64,000 nt of DNA from Arthrobacter sp. efr-133-TYG-118 (lineage in GTDB: Bacteria > Actinomycetota > Actinomycetes > Actinomycetales > Micrococcaceae), in NCBI RefSeq assembly GCF_030209755.1, contig NZ_JARVRH010000002.1:169938-233937 (forward strand), read 5' to 3'. Numbering within the stretch: the stretch's first letter is position 1; each line of letters begins with the position of its first letter. The notes under the pieces are model-generated. The model was given only the letters and a program-made list of their open reading frames with translations. It ran no database searches and was not told the origin of the DNA. The position numbers and the translations under genes were made by a program. This document shows positions 53,789 through 63,947 of this stretch, piece by piece.

Positions 53789-55000
53789 ATGAGCACCCCC
53801 TCAGACACAACGGACAACAACAACGACGTTGTCATCCTTTCCGCCAGCCGTACCCCACAGGGACGGTTGAACGGGCAACTGGCCGGGCTCACCGCCGTCG
53901 AGCTCGGTGCTCACGCCATTTCGGGCGCCATTGCGGCGAGCGGACTCACCTCGGACAAAGTGGACGCAGTGATTATGGGACAGGTCCTGCAGGCAGGCGC
54001 CGGCCAGAATCCGGCCCGGCAAAGCGCCATCGCCGCCGGAATCGGCTGGAACATCCCGGCCGTCACCATCAACAAGGTCTGCCTCTCCGGACTGACTGCC
54101 GTGATCGATGCCGCGCGAATGATCCGCAGCGGCGACGCCGTCGTCGTGGTTGCCGGCGGCCAGGAATCGATGAGCCGTGCTCCCCACTTGCTGCCCGGTT
54201 CGAGGCAAGGGTGGAGCTATGGGGCGATCCAGGCCCTCGACGTCGCGGCCCATGACGGCCTCACCGATGCGTTTGATGGCCAGTCAATGGGCCTGTCCAC
54301 CGAGATCAAGAACCTCTCTCTAGGAATCGACCGCCGGTCCCAGGATGAAGTGGCCGCCGCTTCGCACCAGCGCGCGGCTGCGGCCGCCGCGCAAGGAGTG
54401 TTCGACGGCGAGATCACACCCATCAGCGTCAAACAGCGCAAGGGAGAACCCTTGGTGCTGACAAGTGACGAAGGCGTGCGCCCCCAGACAACGCTTGAGA
54501 CGTTGGCCCCACTGAAGGGCGCCTTTGCCACCGACGGAACCATCACCGCCGGCAACTCCTCTCCCCTGTCCGACGGCGCCTCCGCACTCGTGCTCACGAG
54601 CCGTCGCTTTGCCGAGGAAAACGGCCTTGACTACCTTGCCGTCGTCGGCAAGCCCGGCCAGGTAGCGGGACCCGACAACAGCCTGCATTCGCAGCCTTCC
54701 AACGCGATACGGCACGCGCTGGACCGCGCTGGGTGGACAACGGCCGATCTGGACTTCATCGAGATCAACGAAGCCTTCGGCTCGGTTGCGGTGCAGTCCT
54801 TGAAGGACCTGGACTATCCCTTGGAGAAGTGCAACGTCCATGGCGGAGCAATTGCGATTGGACACCCGATCGGCGCTTCAGGAGCGCGGCTTGCCCTCCA
54901 CGCCGCCCACGAGCTGAAGCGTCGCGGTAAGGGCAAAGCGGCGGTCGCCCTCTGTGGTGGCGGCGGCCAGGGCGAAGCACTGCTTCTCTACCGCGACTAG
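53789..55000 (+). CDS. Thiolase (acetyl-CoA C-acetyltransferase type)
   Basis: The 403-residue product starts at the ATG at 53789, after GGAAGAGAG. The catalytic set is complete: Cys98 in INKVCLSG, His359 in [13 protein letters not shown], and Cys389 in LCGGGGQG. This fits an acetoacetyl-CoA thiolase that either condenses acetyl-CoA or cleaves 3-ketoacyl-CoA. No other fatty-acid or polyhydroxybutyrate gene is adjacent, so the pathway is open. It diverges from rpoB and is followed 51 bases later by the YbaK gene. Confidence 0.93.
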   Translation: MSTPSDTTDNNNDVVILSASRTPQGRLNGQLAGLTAVELGAHAISGAIAASGLTSDKVDAVIMGQVLQAGAGQNPARQSAIAAGIGWNIPAVTINKVCLSGLTAVIDAARMIRSGDAVVVVAGGQESMSRAPHLLPGSRQGWSYGAIQALDVAAHDGLTDAFDGQSMGLSTEIKNLSLGIDRRSQDEVAAASHQRAAAAAAQGVFDGEITPISVKQRKGEPLVLTSDEGVRPQTTLETLAPLKGAFATDGTITAGNSSPLSDGASALVLTSRRFAEENGLDYLAVVGKPGQVAGPDNSLHSQPSNAIRHALDRAGWTTADLDFIEINEAFGSVAVQSLKDLDYPLEKCNVHGGAIAIGHPIGASGARLALHAAHELKRRGKGKAAVALCGGGGQGEALLLYRD

Positions 55001-55051
55001 GTATTCGGCGTATTCGGCAGGAGAGCGGCCATGACTGGAAATGGAGCATGA

Positions 55052-55519
55052 ATGCGGGGCACTGAGCGATTCCTCGCCGACGCGGCAGCCCGCGGACTCG
55101 ACGTCCAACTCGTGGAGCGGGCGGCGGCAAGCAGCCTTGACGAAGCGGCGCGCATCATGGGGATCACACCGGCAGATATCGTGAAGTCCCTTGTGGTCAA
55201 GCACCGGGATGGTACGTTCCTGTTTGCGCTGGTTCCGGGTGACCGGCAGATCTCCTGGCCCAAGCTGCGCGCCCTTCTGGGCGTCAACAAGCTGTCCATG
55301 CCCTCCGCCGACATCGCTTTCGAGGCAACCGGCTATGAGCGCGGCACCATCACGCCGCTGGGAAGTTCGAAGCCCTGGCCTGTCTATGCGGATGCCAGCA
55401 TCGCGGGACGCAGGATCTCCATGGGCGCAGGCGAACACGGATTCAGCGCTTTCGTGAAGGCCGATGAGCTGGCGGCCGCGCTGCAGGCGGTAGTAGCCGA
55501 CATCAGCGATCCCATCTGA
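55052..55519 (+). CDS. YbaK/EbsC family aminoacyl-tRNA deacylase
   Basis: The 155-residue product has the YbaK fold pattern: DIVKSLVVKHRDGTFLFALV near residue 42, a conserved lysine in this block, and GSSKPWPVYADASI later. Relatives remove Cys, Ala or other wrong amino acids from tRNA-Pro. The specificity cannot be told. It is the last gene before a long inverted repeat and the convergent rplL. Confidence 0.88.
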   Translation: MRGTERFLADAAARGLDVQLVERAAASSLDEAARIMGITPADIVKSLVVKHRDGTFLFALVPGDRQISWPKLRALLGVNKLSMPSADIAFEATGYERGTITPLGSSKPWPVYADASIAGRRISMGAGEHGFSAFVKADELAAALQAVVADISDPI

Positions 55520-55530
55520 CCCTTCCAAAC

Positions 55531-55595
55531 GCAACGCGGGGTCACTTACGGCCCATCCAGCAGCGCGCAGTGGGCCGTAAGTGACCCCGCGTTGC
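55531..55595. repeat. 25-base perfect inverted repeat
   Basis: Bases 55531-55555 (starting GCAACGCGGGGTCACTTACG) are the exact reverse complement of 55571-55595, with a 15-base centre that itself contains GCGCGC. It lies between convergent genes. Both arms being identical over 25 bases is far beyond what a terminator needs, so it may belong to a dispersed palindromic repeat family. Confidence 0.85.
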
Positions 55596-55605
55596 TCTTA
55601 AATGC

Positions 55606-55642
55606 AGGAAGCCCGCCCGGACGAATCCGGACGGGGCTTCCT
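55606..55642 (-). terminator. Terminator after rplL
   Basis: AGGAAGCCC and GGGCTTCCT form the outer stem and CCGG pairs inside. On the minus strand it ends GGGCTTCCTGCATTT. It begins 30 bases past the rplL stop. Confidence 0.75.
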
Positions 55643-55671
55643 GGGTAAAGCGAATTACCTGAAAACGCGAG

Positions 55672-56049
55672 TTACTTGACAGTAACCGTGGCGCCTGCAG
55701 CTTCGAGCTGGTCCTTGGCCTTCTCAGCGGCTTCCTTGGTGGCGCCTTCGAGAACAGCCTTCGGTGCACCGTCAACCAGGTCCTTGGCTTCCTTGAGGCC
55801 GAGGGAGGTGATGGCGCGAACTTCCTTGATCACTGCGATCTTCTTTTCACCGGCAGCTTCGAGGATGACATCGAATTCGGTCTTCTCTTCAACTTCTTCG
55901 CCAGCGCCGGCGCCAGCCGGGCCTGCAACTGCAACAGCAGCAGCAGTAACTTCGAAGGTCTCTTCGAAGAGCTTGACGAACTCGGAGAGCTCGATGATGG
56001 TCAGTTCCTTGAAAGCTTCAATGAGCTCTTCGTTGCTGAGCTTCGCCAT
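55672..56049 (-). CDS. rplL: 50S ribosomal protein L7/L12
   Basis: The 125-residue stalk protein starts at the ATG at 56049 ([17 protein letters not shown]). An N-terminal dimerisation domain, an Ala/Gly/Pro hinge ([13 protein letters not shown]) and the C-terminal factor-binding domain with [20 protein letters not shown] are present. It recruits elongation factors. It follows rplJ by 76 bases. Confidence 0.98.
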   Translation of the reverse strand: MAKLSNEELIEAFKELTIIELSEFVKLFEETFEVTAAAVAVAGPAGAGAGEEVEEKTEFDVILEAAGEKKIAVIKEVRAITSLGLKEAKDLVDGAPKAVLEGATKEAAEKAKDQLEAAGATVTVK

Positions 56050-56125
56050 GTTTGGCGTCCTTCCTTTAGGTGGTGCTGCCACGGACGTCGTCCGTTACTG
56101 CACCGCAGTTTGAATGGGGGAGAAC

Positions 56126-56731
56126 TTAGTTCTCTTCGGTTGCTGCTTCAGCGGCTTCCGCCGGAGCGGCAGCCTCTTCTGCAGCAGCCTCGGCGGGAGC
56201 CTCTTCGGCAGCCGGTGCTTCTTCAGCGGCCGGTGCTACAGCGCCGCCCTCTTCTTCAAGCTTGAGGCGCAGAGCGTCAATGATGCGTGCAGCAGCGGCA
56301 GCAGGTGCCTTGAGGATGCCTGCAACCTTGGCGAGCTGCAGCTCACGGGACTCGAGGGCTGCCAGTGCGGCAACCTCTGCTGCGTTCAGTGCCTTGCCTT
56401 CGAAGTAGCCGGTCTTGATGACCAGCTGCTTGTTGACCTTGGCAAAGTCCGTCAGGCTCTTGGCGGCAGCAACCGCGTCACCCTTGATGAATGCAATTGC
56501 AGTGGGGCCGGCGAGCTGACCGTCGAATGCTTCGACACCAGCTTCCTTGGCTGCAATGGCGGTCAGGGTGTTCTTGACGACCGAGAACTTGGTGTCCAGG
56601 CCGAGAGAAACACGCAGCTGCTTGAGCTGTGCAACAGAGAGCCCGCGGTATTCGGTCAGGACAGCGGCGTTCGATTCCTTGAAATCGTTGGTGATCTCAG
56701 CTACTGCAGAGATCTTGCTAGGCGTTGCCAT
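56126..56731 (-). CDS. rplJ: 50S ribosomal protein L10 with an acidic C-terminal tail
   Basis: The 201-residue product starts at the ATG at 56731 (MATPSKISAVAEITNDFKES), after GGAGGG. The L10 core ends near residue 165; about 35 residues of Ala/Glu/Pro repeats follow. E. coli L10 has 165 residues. It anchors the L7/L12 dimers. The leader upstream carries a terminator-like hairpin. Confidence 0.97.
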   Translation of the reverse strand: MATPSKISAVAEITNDFKESNAAVLTEYRGLSVAQLKQLRVSLGLDTKFSVVKNTLTAIAAKEAGVEAFDGQLAGPTAIAFIKGDAVAAAKSLTDFAKVNKQLVIKTGYFEGKALNAAEVAALAALESRELQLAKVAGILKAPAAAAARIIDALRLKLEEEGGAVAPAAEEAPAAEEAPAEAAAEEAAAPAEAAEAATEEN

Positions 56732-57033
56732 AACCCTCCTTCCGGGGAATAAAGCCGGTTTTCCGGGTCCCCGCTCAAAAGAGCTGCAACTAAAAAACGC
56801 CCCGCGCAGATGCACGGGGCTTGGCTCGACACGATCCAGTGATCGCGGAGATTTGCTTCGTTCACCTGCGCCGGCCGCCCTTTGTCAGGGTCCTTCGTCA
56901 AGGAAACCACTTGGTTCTTCCGCGCGTAGCTGCAGAGTTGAGCTGCGCCCGGAGGAGTGGATTCCCATCAACCGACGGTCTTTGGTAGTTCAAGCTTACG
57001 GGACGGGCAAGTGCATCGCCAAATCGCGCCGCC
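56732..57033 (-). other. Leader region of rplJ-rplL
   Basis: No gene is visible in these 302 bases between the GNAT gene and rplJ. It holds the hairpin and T-run at 56792-56820 and, by family knowledge, should contain the L10-L12 binding structure. I could not mark a promoter with confidence. Confidence 0.65.
56792..56820 (-). terminator. Attenuator-like terminator in the rplJ leader
   Basis: On the minus strand GCCCCGTGC, ATCT loop, GCGCGGGGC, then GTTTTTTAG: a nine-pair stem directly followed by a T-run. It lies about 60 bases before the rplJ start codon and about 210 bases after the preceding gene. Confidence 0.75.
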
Positions 57034-58163
57034 TCACTCGGAGGAGGTGACCCTCGGGCCCATGTTCGGCAGTTCCTTCTGCCACAGACCGGTGACCCCG
57101 GCCGTGGTGAACCCCAATTGCTTGTTCACCGTCAGCAGGTACCGGTTCTCCGGGGCATTCCAGGTGTAGATCACCCGGGCGTCGGGAAACTGTTCGCTGA
57201 GCCGTTGCATATTGGCGACCTTGATGAGGAGCCCGAGTTTGTTTCCCCGGTGTTCCTGCAGCACGATCGTGTCGTCCTGGAAGACGACATCCTGGCGTTG
57301 CGCCAGGACGCCGATCGTGGTGAGCCCGACGATCCGCCCGCTGGCGACATGCTCGACGGCGGTGACCACCGTTCGGCGCCCCTGCGCGACGGCGGCGTCT
57401 TCCGCCTGGCGCAACACACCGGCGTCGAACACTAACTGCTGCTGTTCGGCTTCCGCGGTCTCACTGCCCTCGGACACTACTTCCCCGGCCGCGTTCTCCA
57501 GCGCGGCCACAGCTTCGAGCCACTGTTGCGGGCAACGGTCGGTCCAGTGGTGGACCCGATAGCGGCCGGCGTTCGCGACTTCCGCTTCGGCCTCAAGCTC
57601 GGCGACGAGTTTTGAATCCAGTGGAAGCGCACAGGAACTGAACTGCTCTATGTGCTGGAGGGTGTAGCCCGTGCGACGGGCAAAATCGACTTCGCGGCTG
57701 GCCAAGGGAACGAAGCCCAGGCCGCTGCCAGGTACGAGCTGGCCCTCGGCACCACCCCGCAACGACTCGGCAGGGTGGTTGGTGTCCACCATGATCATCG
57801 TCCGGCCCTCGCTTTTGGCGAAATGTTCGGCGGCTTCCAGAAGCTGCCGGCCGACGCCCCTGCGCTGGAACTCAGGAAGGATGTCGAGGGTGAACTCGGC
57901 CAGGTCCATGTTATCGGCAAGGGGCAGCGCGATGTCCACCGTACCCACAATGCGGCCGTCAACGCGGGCAACGAGAATGACCTGGCGTTCGTAAGGGTCG
58001 CCGAGTTCGAGCAGTTTCTCCAACGGAGTGTAGGCGAGATCGTCCGTGCCCCAGATCTGCATGCGGACCCTGCGGCTGACTTCGACGGCGGCCAGGAAGT
58101 CCTTTGCGTCATCGGCGTCAAGGGAATCCGGGATCCAGAGTTGGCCGATCTCCACCGTGCTCG

Positions 58164-58167
<4 letters not shown>
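57034..58167 (-). CDS. GNAT-type acetyltransferase with two domains (paralogue A)
   Basis: The 377-residue product starts at the ATG at 58167, with AGAGGA nearby and its ATG overlapping the upstream stop (ATGA). An N-terminal GNAT domain carries the acetyl-CoA motif RRGVGRQLLEAAE near residue 110. A C-terminal GNAT-like domain has the related pattern EHRGNKLGLLIKVANMQRL, followed by FTTAGVTGLWQK. Substrate unknown. The gene upstream has the same layout, so the pair arose by duplication. They separate rplA from rplJ. Confidence 0.85.
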
Positions 58168-59285
<1,118 letters not shown>

Positions 59286-59339
59286 GCCCTCAGCCTAATC
59301 AGCGGCCGCCACCCGCGATAGGTGCCGGTTGCCTACAAC

Positions 59340-59375
59340 GAAAGGACCGCCCGGCGATTGCCGGACGGTCCTTTC
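59340..59375 (-). terminator. Terminator after rplA
   Basis: GAAAGGACCG and CGGTCCTTTC, extended by CCGGC/GCCGG around a GATT loop, form a long stem with one mismatch. It lies 21 bases past the rplA stop and separates rplKA from the GNAT genes. Confidence 0.85.
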
Positions 59376-59396
59376 AGAGTCGCTGCTCCCGGTGCC

Positions 59397-60104
59397 TTAC
59401 GCCTCGGTGAGGACCTTGGTGACGTTCGGGTCAACCGAGATGCCCGGGCCGAACGTGGTGGCGACCGTAGCCTTCTGGATGTAGCGGCCCTTGGAAGCGG
59501 ACGGCTTCAGGCGAAGCACCTCTTCCAGAGCGGCTGCGTAGTTCTCGGCCAGCTTCAGTTCATCGAAGGAAACCTTGCCGATGATGAAGTGCAGGTTCGA
59601 GTGCTTGTCGACGCGGAAGTCGATCTTGCCACCCTTGATGTCGTTGACAGCCTTGGTGACGTCTGCGGTCACGGTACCGGTCTTCGGGTTCGGCATGAGG
59701 TTACGCGGGCCGAGGACCTTACCGAGACGGCCAACCTTGCCCATGAGATCAGGGGTTGCCACTGCGGCGTCGAAGTCGGTCCAGCCGGCTGCGATCTTTT
59801 CGATCAGGTCATCGGAACCAACGAAGTCGGCGCCTGCAGCGATTGCTGCTTCAGCCTTGTCGCCCGTTGCGAAAACCAGGACGCGGGCAGTCTTACCCGT
59901 GCCGTGCGGCAGGTTGACGGTGCCGCGGACCATCTGGTCGGCCTTACGCGGGTCAACGCCCAAACGGAAAGCGACCTCAACGGTGGCGTCGAACTTGGAC
60001 GGGTTGGTGTCCTTGGCGAGCTTTATGGCCTCGAACGGGGCGTAGAACTTGTCTGCCTCGATCTTGGCTACGGCTGCCTCATATGCTTTGCTGCGCTTTG
60101 CCAT
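59397..60104 (-). CDS. rplA: 50S ribosomal protein L1
   Basis: The 235-residue product has the L1 start [20 protein letters not shown] and the signature [20 protein letters not shown] near residue 118. L1 forms the mobile stalk at the E site and often represses its own operon. It is 268 bases downstream of rplK, unusually far for this pair. Confidence 0.98.
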   Translation of the reverse strand: MAKRSKAYEAAVAKIEADKFYAPFEAIKLAKDTNPSKFDATVEVAFRLGVDPRKADQMVRGTVNLPHGTGKTARVLVFATGDKAEAAIAAGADFVGSDDLIEKIAAGWTDFDAAVATPDLMGKVGRLGKVLGPRNLMPNPKTGTVTADVTKAVNDIKGGKIDFRVDKHSNLHFIIGKVSFDELKLAENYAAALEEVLRLKPSASKGRYIQKATVATTFGPGISVDPNVTKVLTEA

Positions 60105-60372
60105 GCTGCTTATTCTCCTTGTGCAGTTGTGGTCTGCGGACCGCGCTGGGCCCTGCCACAGTTGGAAATCCGGCGTGGATCTCCAACATTTTCAATGTTT
60201 CAATGGTGCCGGTTTCCCGGCGGTGCTATCCGGCGTCGTCGGTTTCCCGAAACAAGCGCCACGTAGCGGTAAGGGAATTAACCCTCGACGGTATCTAATT
60301 GTCGAAAGTCTCCGGGACTCACTTCCGGCGAGTGCTTCGTTCCTCAGCCCTCACCGTCCGTTCATTCCTCGA

Positions 60373-60801
60373 CTATTCGACGGTGATGCCCATGGAGCGT
60401 GCGGTGCCGGCGATGATCTTGGCAGCGCCCTCAAGGCTGGTGGCGTTGAGGTCTTCCATCTTGGTGGTGGCGATCTCGTTAACCTGCGCTTGGGTCAGCT
60501 TGGCAACCTTGACGGTGTGCGGCGTGGGCGAACCCTTGGCAACGCCTGCAGCCTTCTTGATGAGCTCTGCAGCCGGCGGGGTCTTGGTGATGAAGGTGAA
60601 GGAACGGTCTTCGTAGACCGTGATTTCAACCGGGATAACGTTTCCGCGCTGGGCTTCCGTTGCAGCGTTGTACGCCTTGCAGAATTCCATGATGTTGACA
60701 CCGTGCTGGCCAAGCGCAGGACCGATCGGCGGGGCCGGGTTGGCGGCACCTGCCTGGATCTGCAGCTTGATGAGGCCGGTGACCTTCTTCTTGGGAGCCA
60801 A
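60373..60801 (-). CDS. rplK: 50S ribosomal protein L11
   Basis: The 142-residue product starts with TTG at 60801 ([20 protein letters not shown]), with AGAAGGA seven bases upstream. The proline-rich N-terminal helix region ([20 protein letters not shown]) that touches thiostrepton and factors is intact. It follows nusG by 129 bases. Confidence 0.97.
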   Translation of the reverse strand: MAPKKKVTGLIKLQIQAGAANPAPPIGPALGQHGVNIMEFCKAYNAATEAQRGNVIPVEITVYEDRSFTFITKTPPAAELIKKAAGVAKGSPTPHTVKVAKLTQAQVNEIATTKMEDLNATSLEGAAKIIAGTARSMGITVE

Positions 60802-60930
60802 TGTAGGTCCTTCTCTCAATAACTTCCTAGGACACAGGAGCGTGCCTCAGGTTTGTGGCCGCCATGGCAAGGCGACCGACCGCTCCGTGGCTGCTAAGCG
60901 GGCAACCGCGGGGCGAAATTCTTGGATCAA

Positions 60931-61752
60931 CTAGATCTTGGTGACCTGGTTGAATGCGAGCGTAACCGGGGTTTCGCGTTCGAAGATCGACACCAGGACC
61001 ACAAGCGTCTGGGAATCCATCTTGATCTCGGAGATCGTGGCGGGAAGGGTCTCGAACGGACCTTCCTTGACGATGACGGACTCTCCGACCTCGAAGTCGA
61101 TGTCGACGGGCGTCTGGTGCTGCTTGTTGACCGGCTTGCCCTTTTCGGCCTGCTGCTCTTCGAAGACCGGCGCCAGCATCGAGAAGACCTCGTCGAGGCG
61201 AAGCGGGACCGGGTTGTGTGCGTTGCCAACGAAGCCGGTGACACCCGGGGTATGGCGGACTGCGCCCCAGGATGCGTCCGTCAGGTCCATGCGGACGAGG
61301 ACGTAACCCGGAATGCGTACGCGGTTGATGATCTTGCGCTGGGCGTTCTTGATCTCAACGACTTCCTCCATGGGCACCTGGATCTCGAAGATGTAATCTT
61401 CCATGTCCAGGGTCTGGATGCGGGTCTCAAGGTTCGCCTTGACGCGGTTTTCATAGCCGGCGTAGGAGTGGATGACGTACCAGTCACCCTCCTGGCGGCG
61501 AAGCTTGGCCTTGAACTCCTCAGCGGGGTCGGCGGGCGCTACGGCTGCAGCGGCGGCCAGGGCGTCGGCGTCGTCGGCAGTTTCGTCCTCGGCGTCGTCG
61601 GACTCATCCTGGTCGACGTCGTCAACGTCGGCAGTTTCGGGCGCAGCAGAATCGACCTCGGATCCTTCCACGGCGTCAGCCGTGGCATGGGCCGTGCTTT
61701 CAGCGGGCCCATCCAGCTCAGTCTCAGTTACCTCGAGCTCCTGCTCAGACAC
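60931..61752 (-). CDS. nusG: Transcription termination/antitermination protein NusG with acidic N-terminal extension
   Basis: The 273-residue product begins at the GTG at 61752 ([15 protein letters not shown]), which has AGGAG before it; an ATG at 61782 would add ten residues. The first about 85 residues are rich in Asp, Glu and Ala and probably disordered. The NGN domain follows ([19 protein letters not shown]), then the KOW domain ([20 protein letters not shown]). NusG couples RNA polymerase to the ribosome through S10. It follows secE by 114 bases. Confidence 0.95.
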   Translation of the reverse strand: MSEQELEVTETELDGPAESTAHATADAVEGSEVDSAAPETADVDDVDQDESDDAEDETADDADALAAAAAVAPADPAEEFKAKLRRQEGDWYVIHSYAGYENRVKANLETRIQTLDMEDYIFEIQVPMEEVVEIKNAQRKIINRVRIPGYVLVRMDLTDASWGAVRHTPGVTGFVGNAHNPVPLRLDEVFSMLAPVFEEQQAEKGKPVNKQHQTPVDIDFEVGESVIVKEGPFETLPATISEIKMDSQTLVVLVSIFERETPVTLAFNQVTKI

Positions 61753-61866
61753 TTGGTCTCCTGCTTCCTCATTGCCTAACATGCCTATTTAAATGGCTCA
61801 ATTCCGCAAACCCTGCGAAATCCCTTGATTTTCCGGGGATTCCACGCGGTTTGCGGAGCGATCCGC

Positions 61867-62148
61867 CTAGTGGTTCGTGGTGCCAGTGGCGCCGAAAACC
61901 CATTTGATTCCCGTGCCGAAAGCCAGGTCCAGGATGGTGACGACAAGCATCATGATGGCCACGAACACCAGCACCACGACTGTGTAGTTGACCAGTTCCT
62001 TACGGGTGGGGGCAACTACCTTCTTGAGCTCGCCAATTACCTGGCGAACAAAAAGTGCAATTCGAGCGAAGAGGCCGGAATCGGACTTCTTGGCAGGGCG
62101 GCCCTTCGAGCTGCTCGCAGCTGTTTCGGTCACCTGATCCTCACTCAT
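61867..62148 (-). CDS. secE: Preprotein translocase subunit SecE
   Basis: The 93-residue product has a single C-terminal transmembrane helix (NYTVVVLVFVAIMMLVVTIL) after the conserved amphipathic part FVRQVIGELKKVVAPTRKEL. It stabilises SecY. It lies between tRNA-Trp and nusG, the usual bacterial arrangement. Confidence 0.96.
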   Translation of the reverse strand: MSEDQVTETAASSSKGRPAKKSDSGLFARIALFVRQVIGELKKVVAPTRKELVNYTVVVLVFVAIMMLVVTILDLAFGTGIKWVFGATGTTNH

Positions 62149-62230
62149 CTATGCAAACGTCGTTGACCCGACTCTGATCAGAGTCATGGTTGCTGCGCTT
62201 GTTCCGAGGAGAACCCCGGAACAGCTTGCG

Positions 62231-62303
62231 CAGGGCAGACAGGACTCGAACCTGCAACCTGCGGTTTTGGAGACCGCTGCGCTACCAATTGCGCCACTAC
62301 CCT
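62231..62303 (-). tRNA. tRNA-Trp (anticodon CCA)
   Basis: The 73-base gene folds as a normal cloverleaf: acceptor AGGGTAG pairs with CTGCCCT with one G-U, discriminator G, the anticodon loop is CTCCAAA, and the T arm is GCAGG TTCGAGT CCTGT. CCA is not encoded. It lies 82 bases before secE. Confidence 0.96.
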
Positions 62304-62627
62304 ATGGAACGAATCCATATTTTGGCCACACTCCATCAAAGCCAAGGAATCCAGAAGAACACGAGATTCCGGAGCCAATCTGGGGCGCGAACCATTGTGA
62401 TGTTTTTCAACACCGGTGAACCAGTCTACGCAACAACGTCGCGATAGTCGAACCGGGCCATTTCCGGAGTGTTCAGGCCTTCTCGCTCGTGTGATCAGCG
62501 CTCGGTTGTTCAACCTGCACTGTCACTTTCCCGACGTTAGCCCGATAGCTCCGCAGAACAGCATAAAGTAGATTCCGTCGAATCCCACCATCCAGCTCAT
62601 GAGCTGCCCGCGAAGAACGGTGCTTTA
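62304..62627. other. Divergent intergenic region between tRNA-Trp and the aminotransferase gene
   Basis: There is no gene in these 324 bases. It contains the candidate tRNA-Trp/secE promoter at 62423-62451. For the aminotransferase on the plus strand I see no clear promoter; the start at 62628 is preceded only by a poor ribosome site. Confidence 0.6.
62423..62451 (-). promoter_or_regulatory. Candidate promoter of tRNA-Trp-secE-nusG
   Basis: On the minus strand TCGACT (62446-62451) and TAGACT (62423-62428) are 17 bases apart, close to actinobacterial sigma-A consensus. It is about 120 bases before the tRNA. Confidence 0.45.
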
Positions 62628-63857
62628 ATGTCTGCCGGAATACCTGCCGCCCGCATTTCACAGCGAATTTCCGCCATCGCCGAATCCGCCACCCTTGCCG
62701 TTGACGCCAAGGCCAAGGCGCTCAAGGCAGCGGGTCGCCCCGTGATTGGCTTCGGCGCCGGGGAGCCCGACTTCCCGACACCCGATTACATCGTCAAGGC
62801 GGCCGTTGAGGCCGCCGCCCAGCCGAAGTACCACCGATACTCCCCTGCCGCGGGCCTGCCGGAGCTGAAGCAGGCTATTGCGGACAAGACGTTCCGCGAT
62901 TCGGGCTACAAGGTTGACGCTTCCCAGGTGATGGTCACCAATGGCGGCAAGCAGGCTGTCTACAACACCTTCGCCACACTGGTTGATCCGGGCGACGAAG
63001 TAATCATCCCCACGCCTTTCTGGACCACCTACCCGGAGGCAATCCGCTTGGCCGGAGGCGTTCCCGTTGAGGTCTTCGCCGGCCCGGAACAGGGTTACCT
63101 GGTCACCGTGGAGCAGCTCGAGGCCGCAGTCACCGACAGGACGAAGATCCTGCTTTTCGTTTCCCCGTCCAACCCCACCGGCGCCGTCTACAGCGCCGAA
63201 CAGGTGGCAGAAATCGGAAAGTGGGCGGCGGCCAAGGGCCTCTGGGTTGTCACTGACGAAATCTATGAGCACCTGACGTACGACGGCGTCCCCTTCACCT
63301 CAATTGCCACTGCCGCCCCCGAACTCGGCGACAAGGTAGTCATCCTCAACGGTGTCGCCAAGACCTACGCCATGACCGGATGGCGCGTCGGATGGATGAT
63401 CGGCCCGGCCGACGTCATCAAGGCCGCTACCAACCTCCAGTCGCACGCGACGTCGAACGTTTCCAACATCATGCAGATCGCAGCCCTGGCTGCAGTCTCG
63501 GGCCCGCTGACCGCCGTCGACGAAATGAAGGTCGCCTTCGACCGCCGCCGCAAGGCGATTGTCGCCGGACTGAACGCGATCGAGGGTGTGGAATGCCCGA
63601 CGCCGACCGGCGCCTTCTACGTGTACGCCGACGTCCGAGGACTGCTGGGCAAGGAATTCCCGACGTCGAACGGTCCCGTCCGTCCGTCAACCTCCGCTGA
63701 GCTTGCCTCACTGATCCTCGACGAAGTTGAGGTCGCGATTGTTCCGGGCGAGGCCTTCGGCCCCTCCGGTTTCGTGCGCCTCTCCTACGCGTTGGGCGAC
63801 GACGACCTCGCCGAAGGCGTTCGACGCCTCCAGGAATTCCTCGGCCGGGCCAAGTAG
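62628..63857 (+). CDS. Pyridoxal-phosphate aminotransferase (aspartate aminotransferase type)
   Basis: The 409-residue fold-type I enzyme has the substrate-binding segment [20 protein letters not shown] near residue 41, [16 protein letters not shown] near 180, and the cofactor lysine Lys245 in [17 protein letters not shown]. It is closest to class I aspartate/aromatic aminotransferases (subgroup Ib). A common role is aspartate-oxaloacetate exchange, but aromatic or N-succinyl substrates are possible. Confidence 0.93.
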   Translation: MSAGIPAARISQRISAIAESATLAVDAKAKALKAAGRPVIGFGAGEPDFPTPDYIVKAAVEAAAQPKYHRYSPAAGLPELKQAIADKTFRDSGYKVDASQVMVTNGGKQAVYNTFATLVDPGDEVIIPTPFWTTYPEAIRLAGGVPVEVFAGPEQGYLVTVEQLEAAVTDRTKILLFVSPSNPTGAVYSAEQVAEIGKWAAAKGLWVVTDEIYEHLTYDGVPFTSIATAAPELGDKVVILNGVAKTYAMTGWRVGWMIGPADVIKAATNLQSHATSNVSNIMQIAALAAVSGPLTAVDEMKVAFDRRRKAIVAGLNAIEGVECPTPTGAFYVYADVRGLLGKEFPTSNGPVRPSTSAELASLILDEVEVAIVPGEAFGPSGFVRLSYALGDDDLAEGVRRLQEFLGRAK

Positions 63858-63870
63858 CCTTCCGCTTCCA

Positions 63871-63912
63871 CAAACGCTCGCTCACCTTGGGATAAAGGTG
63901 AGCGGGCGTTTG
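63871..63912 (+). terminator. Terminator after the aminotransferase gene
   Basis: CAAACGCTCGCTCACCTT and AAGGTGAGCGGGCGTTTG pair over 18 positions with one mismatch. It starts 13 bases past the stop and is followed by GGTTT. Confidence 0.8.
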
Positions 63913-63947
63913 GGTTTAAGGCGTTAAAGGTGAGCGGGCGTTTGGGG
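63892..63947 (+). repeat. Direct repeat of the terminator's right arm
   Basis: TAAAGGTGAGCGGGCGTTTG occurs at 63893-63912 and again at 63926-63945. The second copy can also pair with the left arm at 63871, so two alternative hairpins are possible. The remaining bases to 64000 are G/T-rich and show no gene. Confidence 0.7.
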
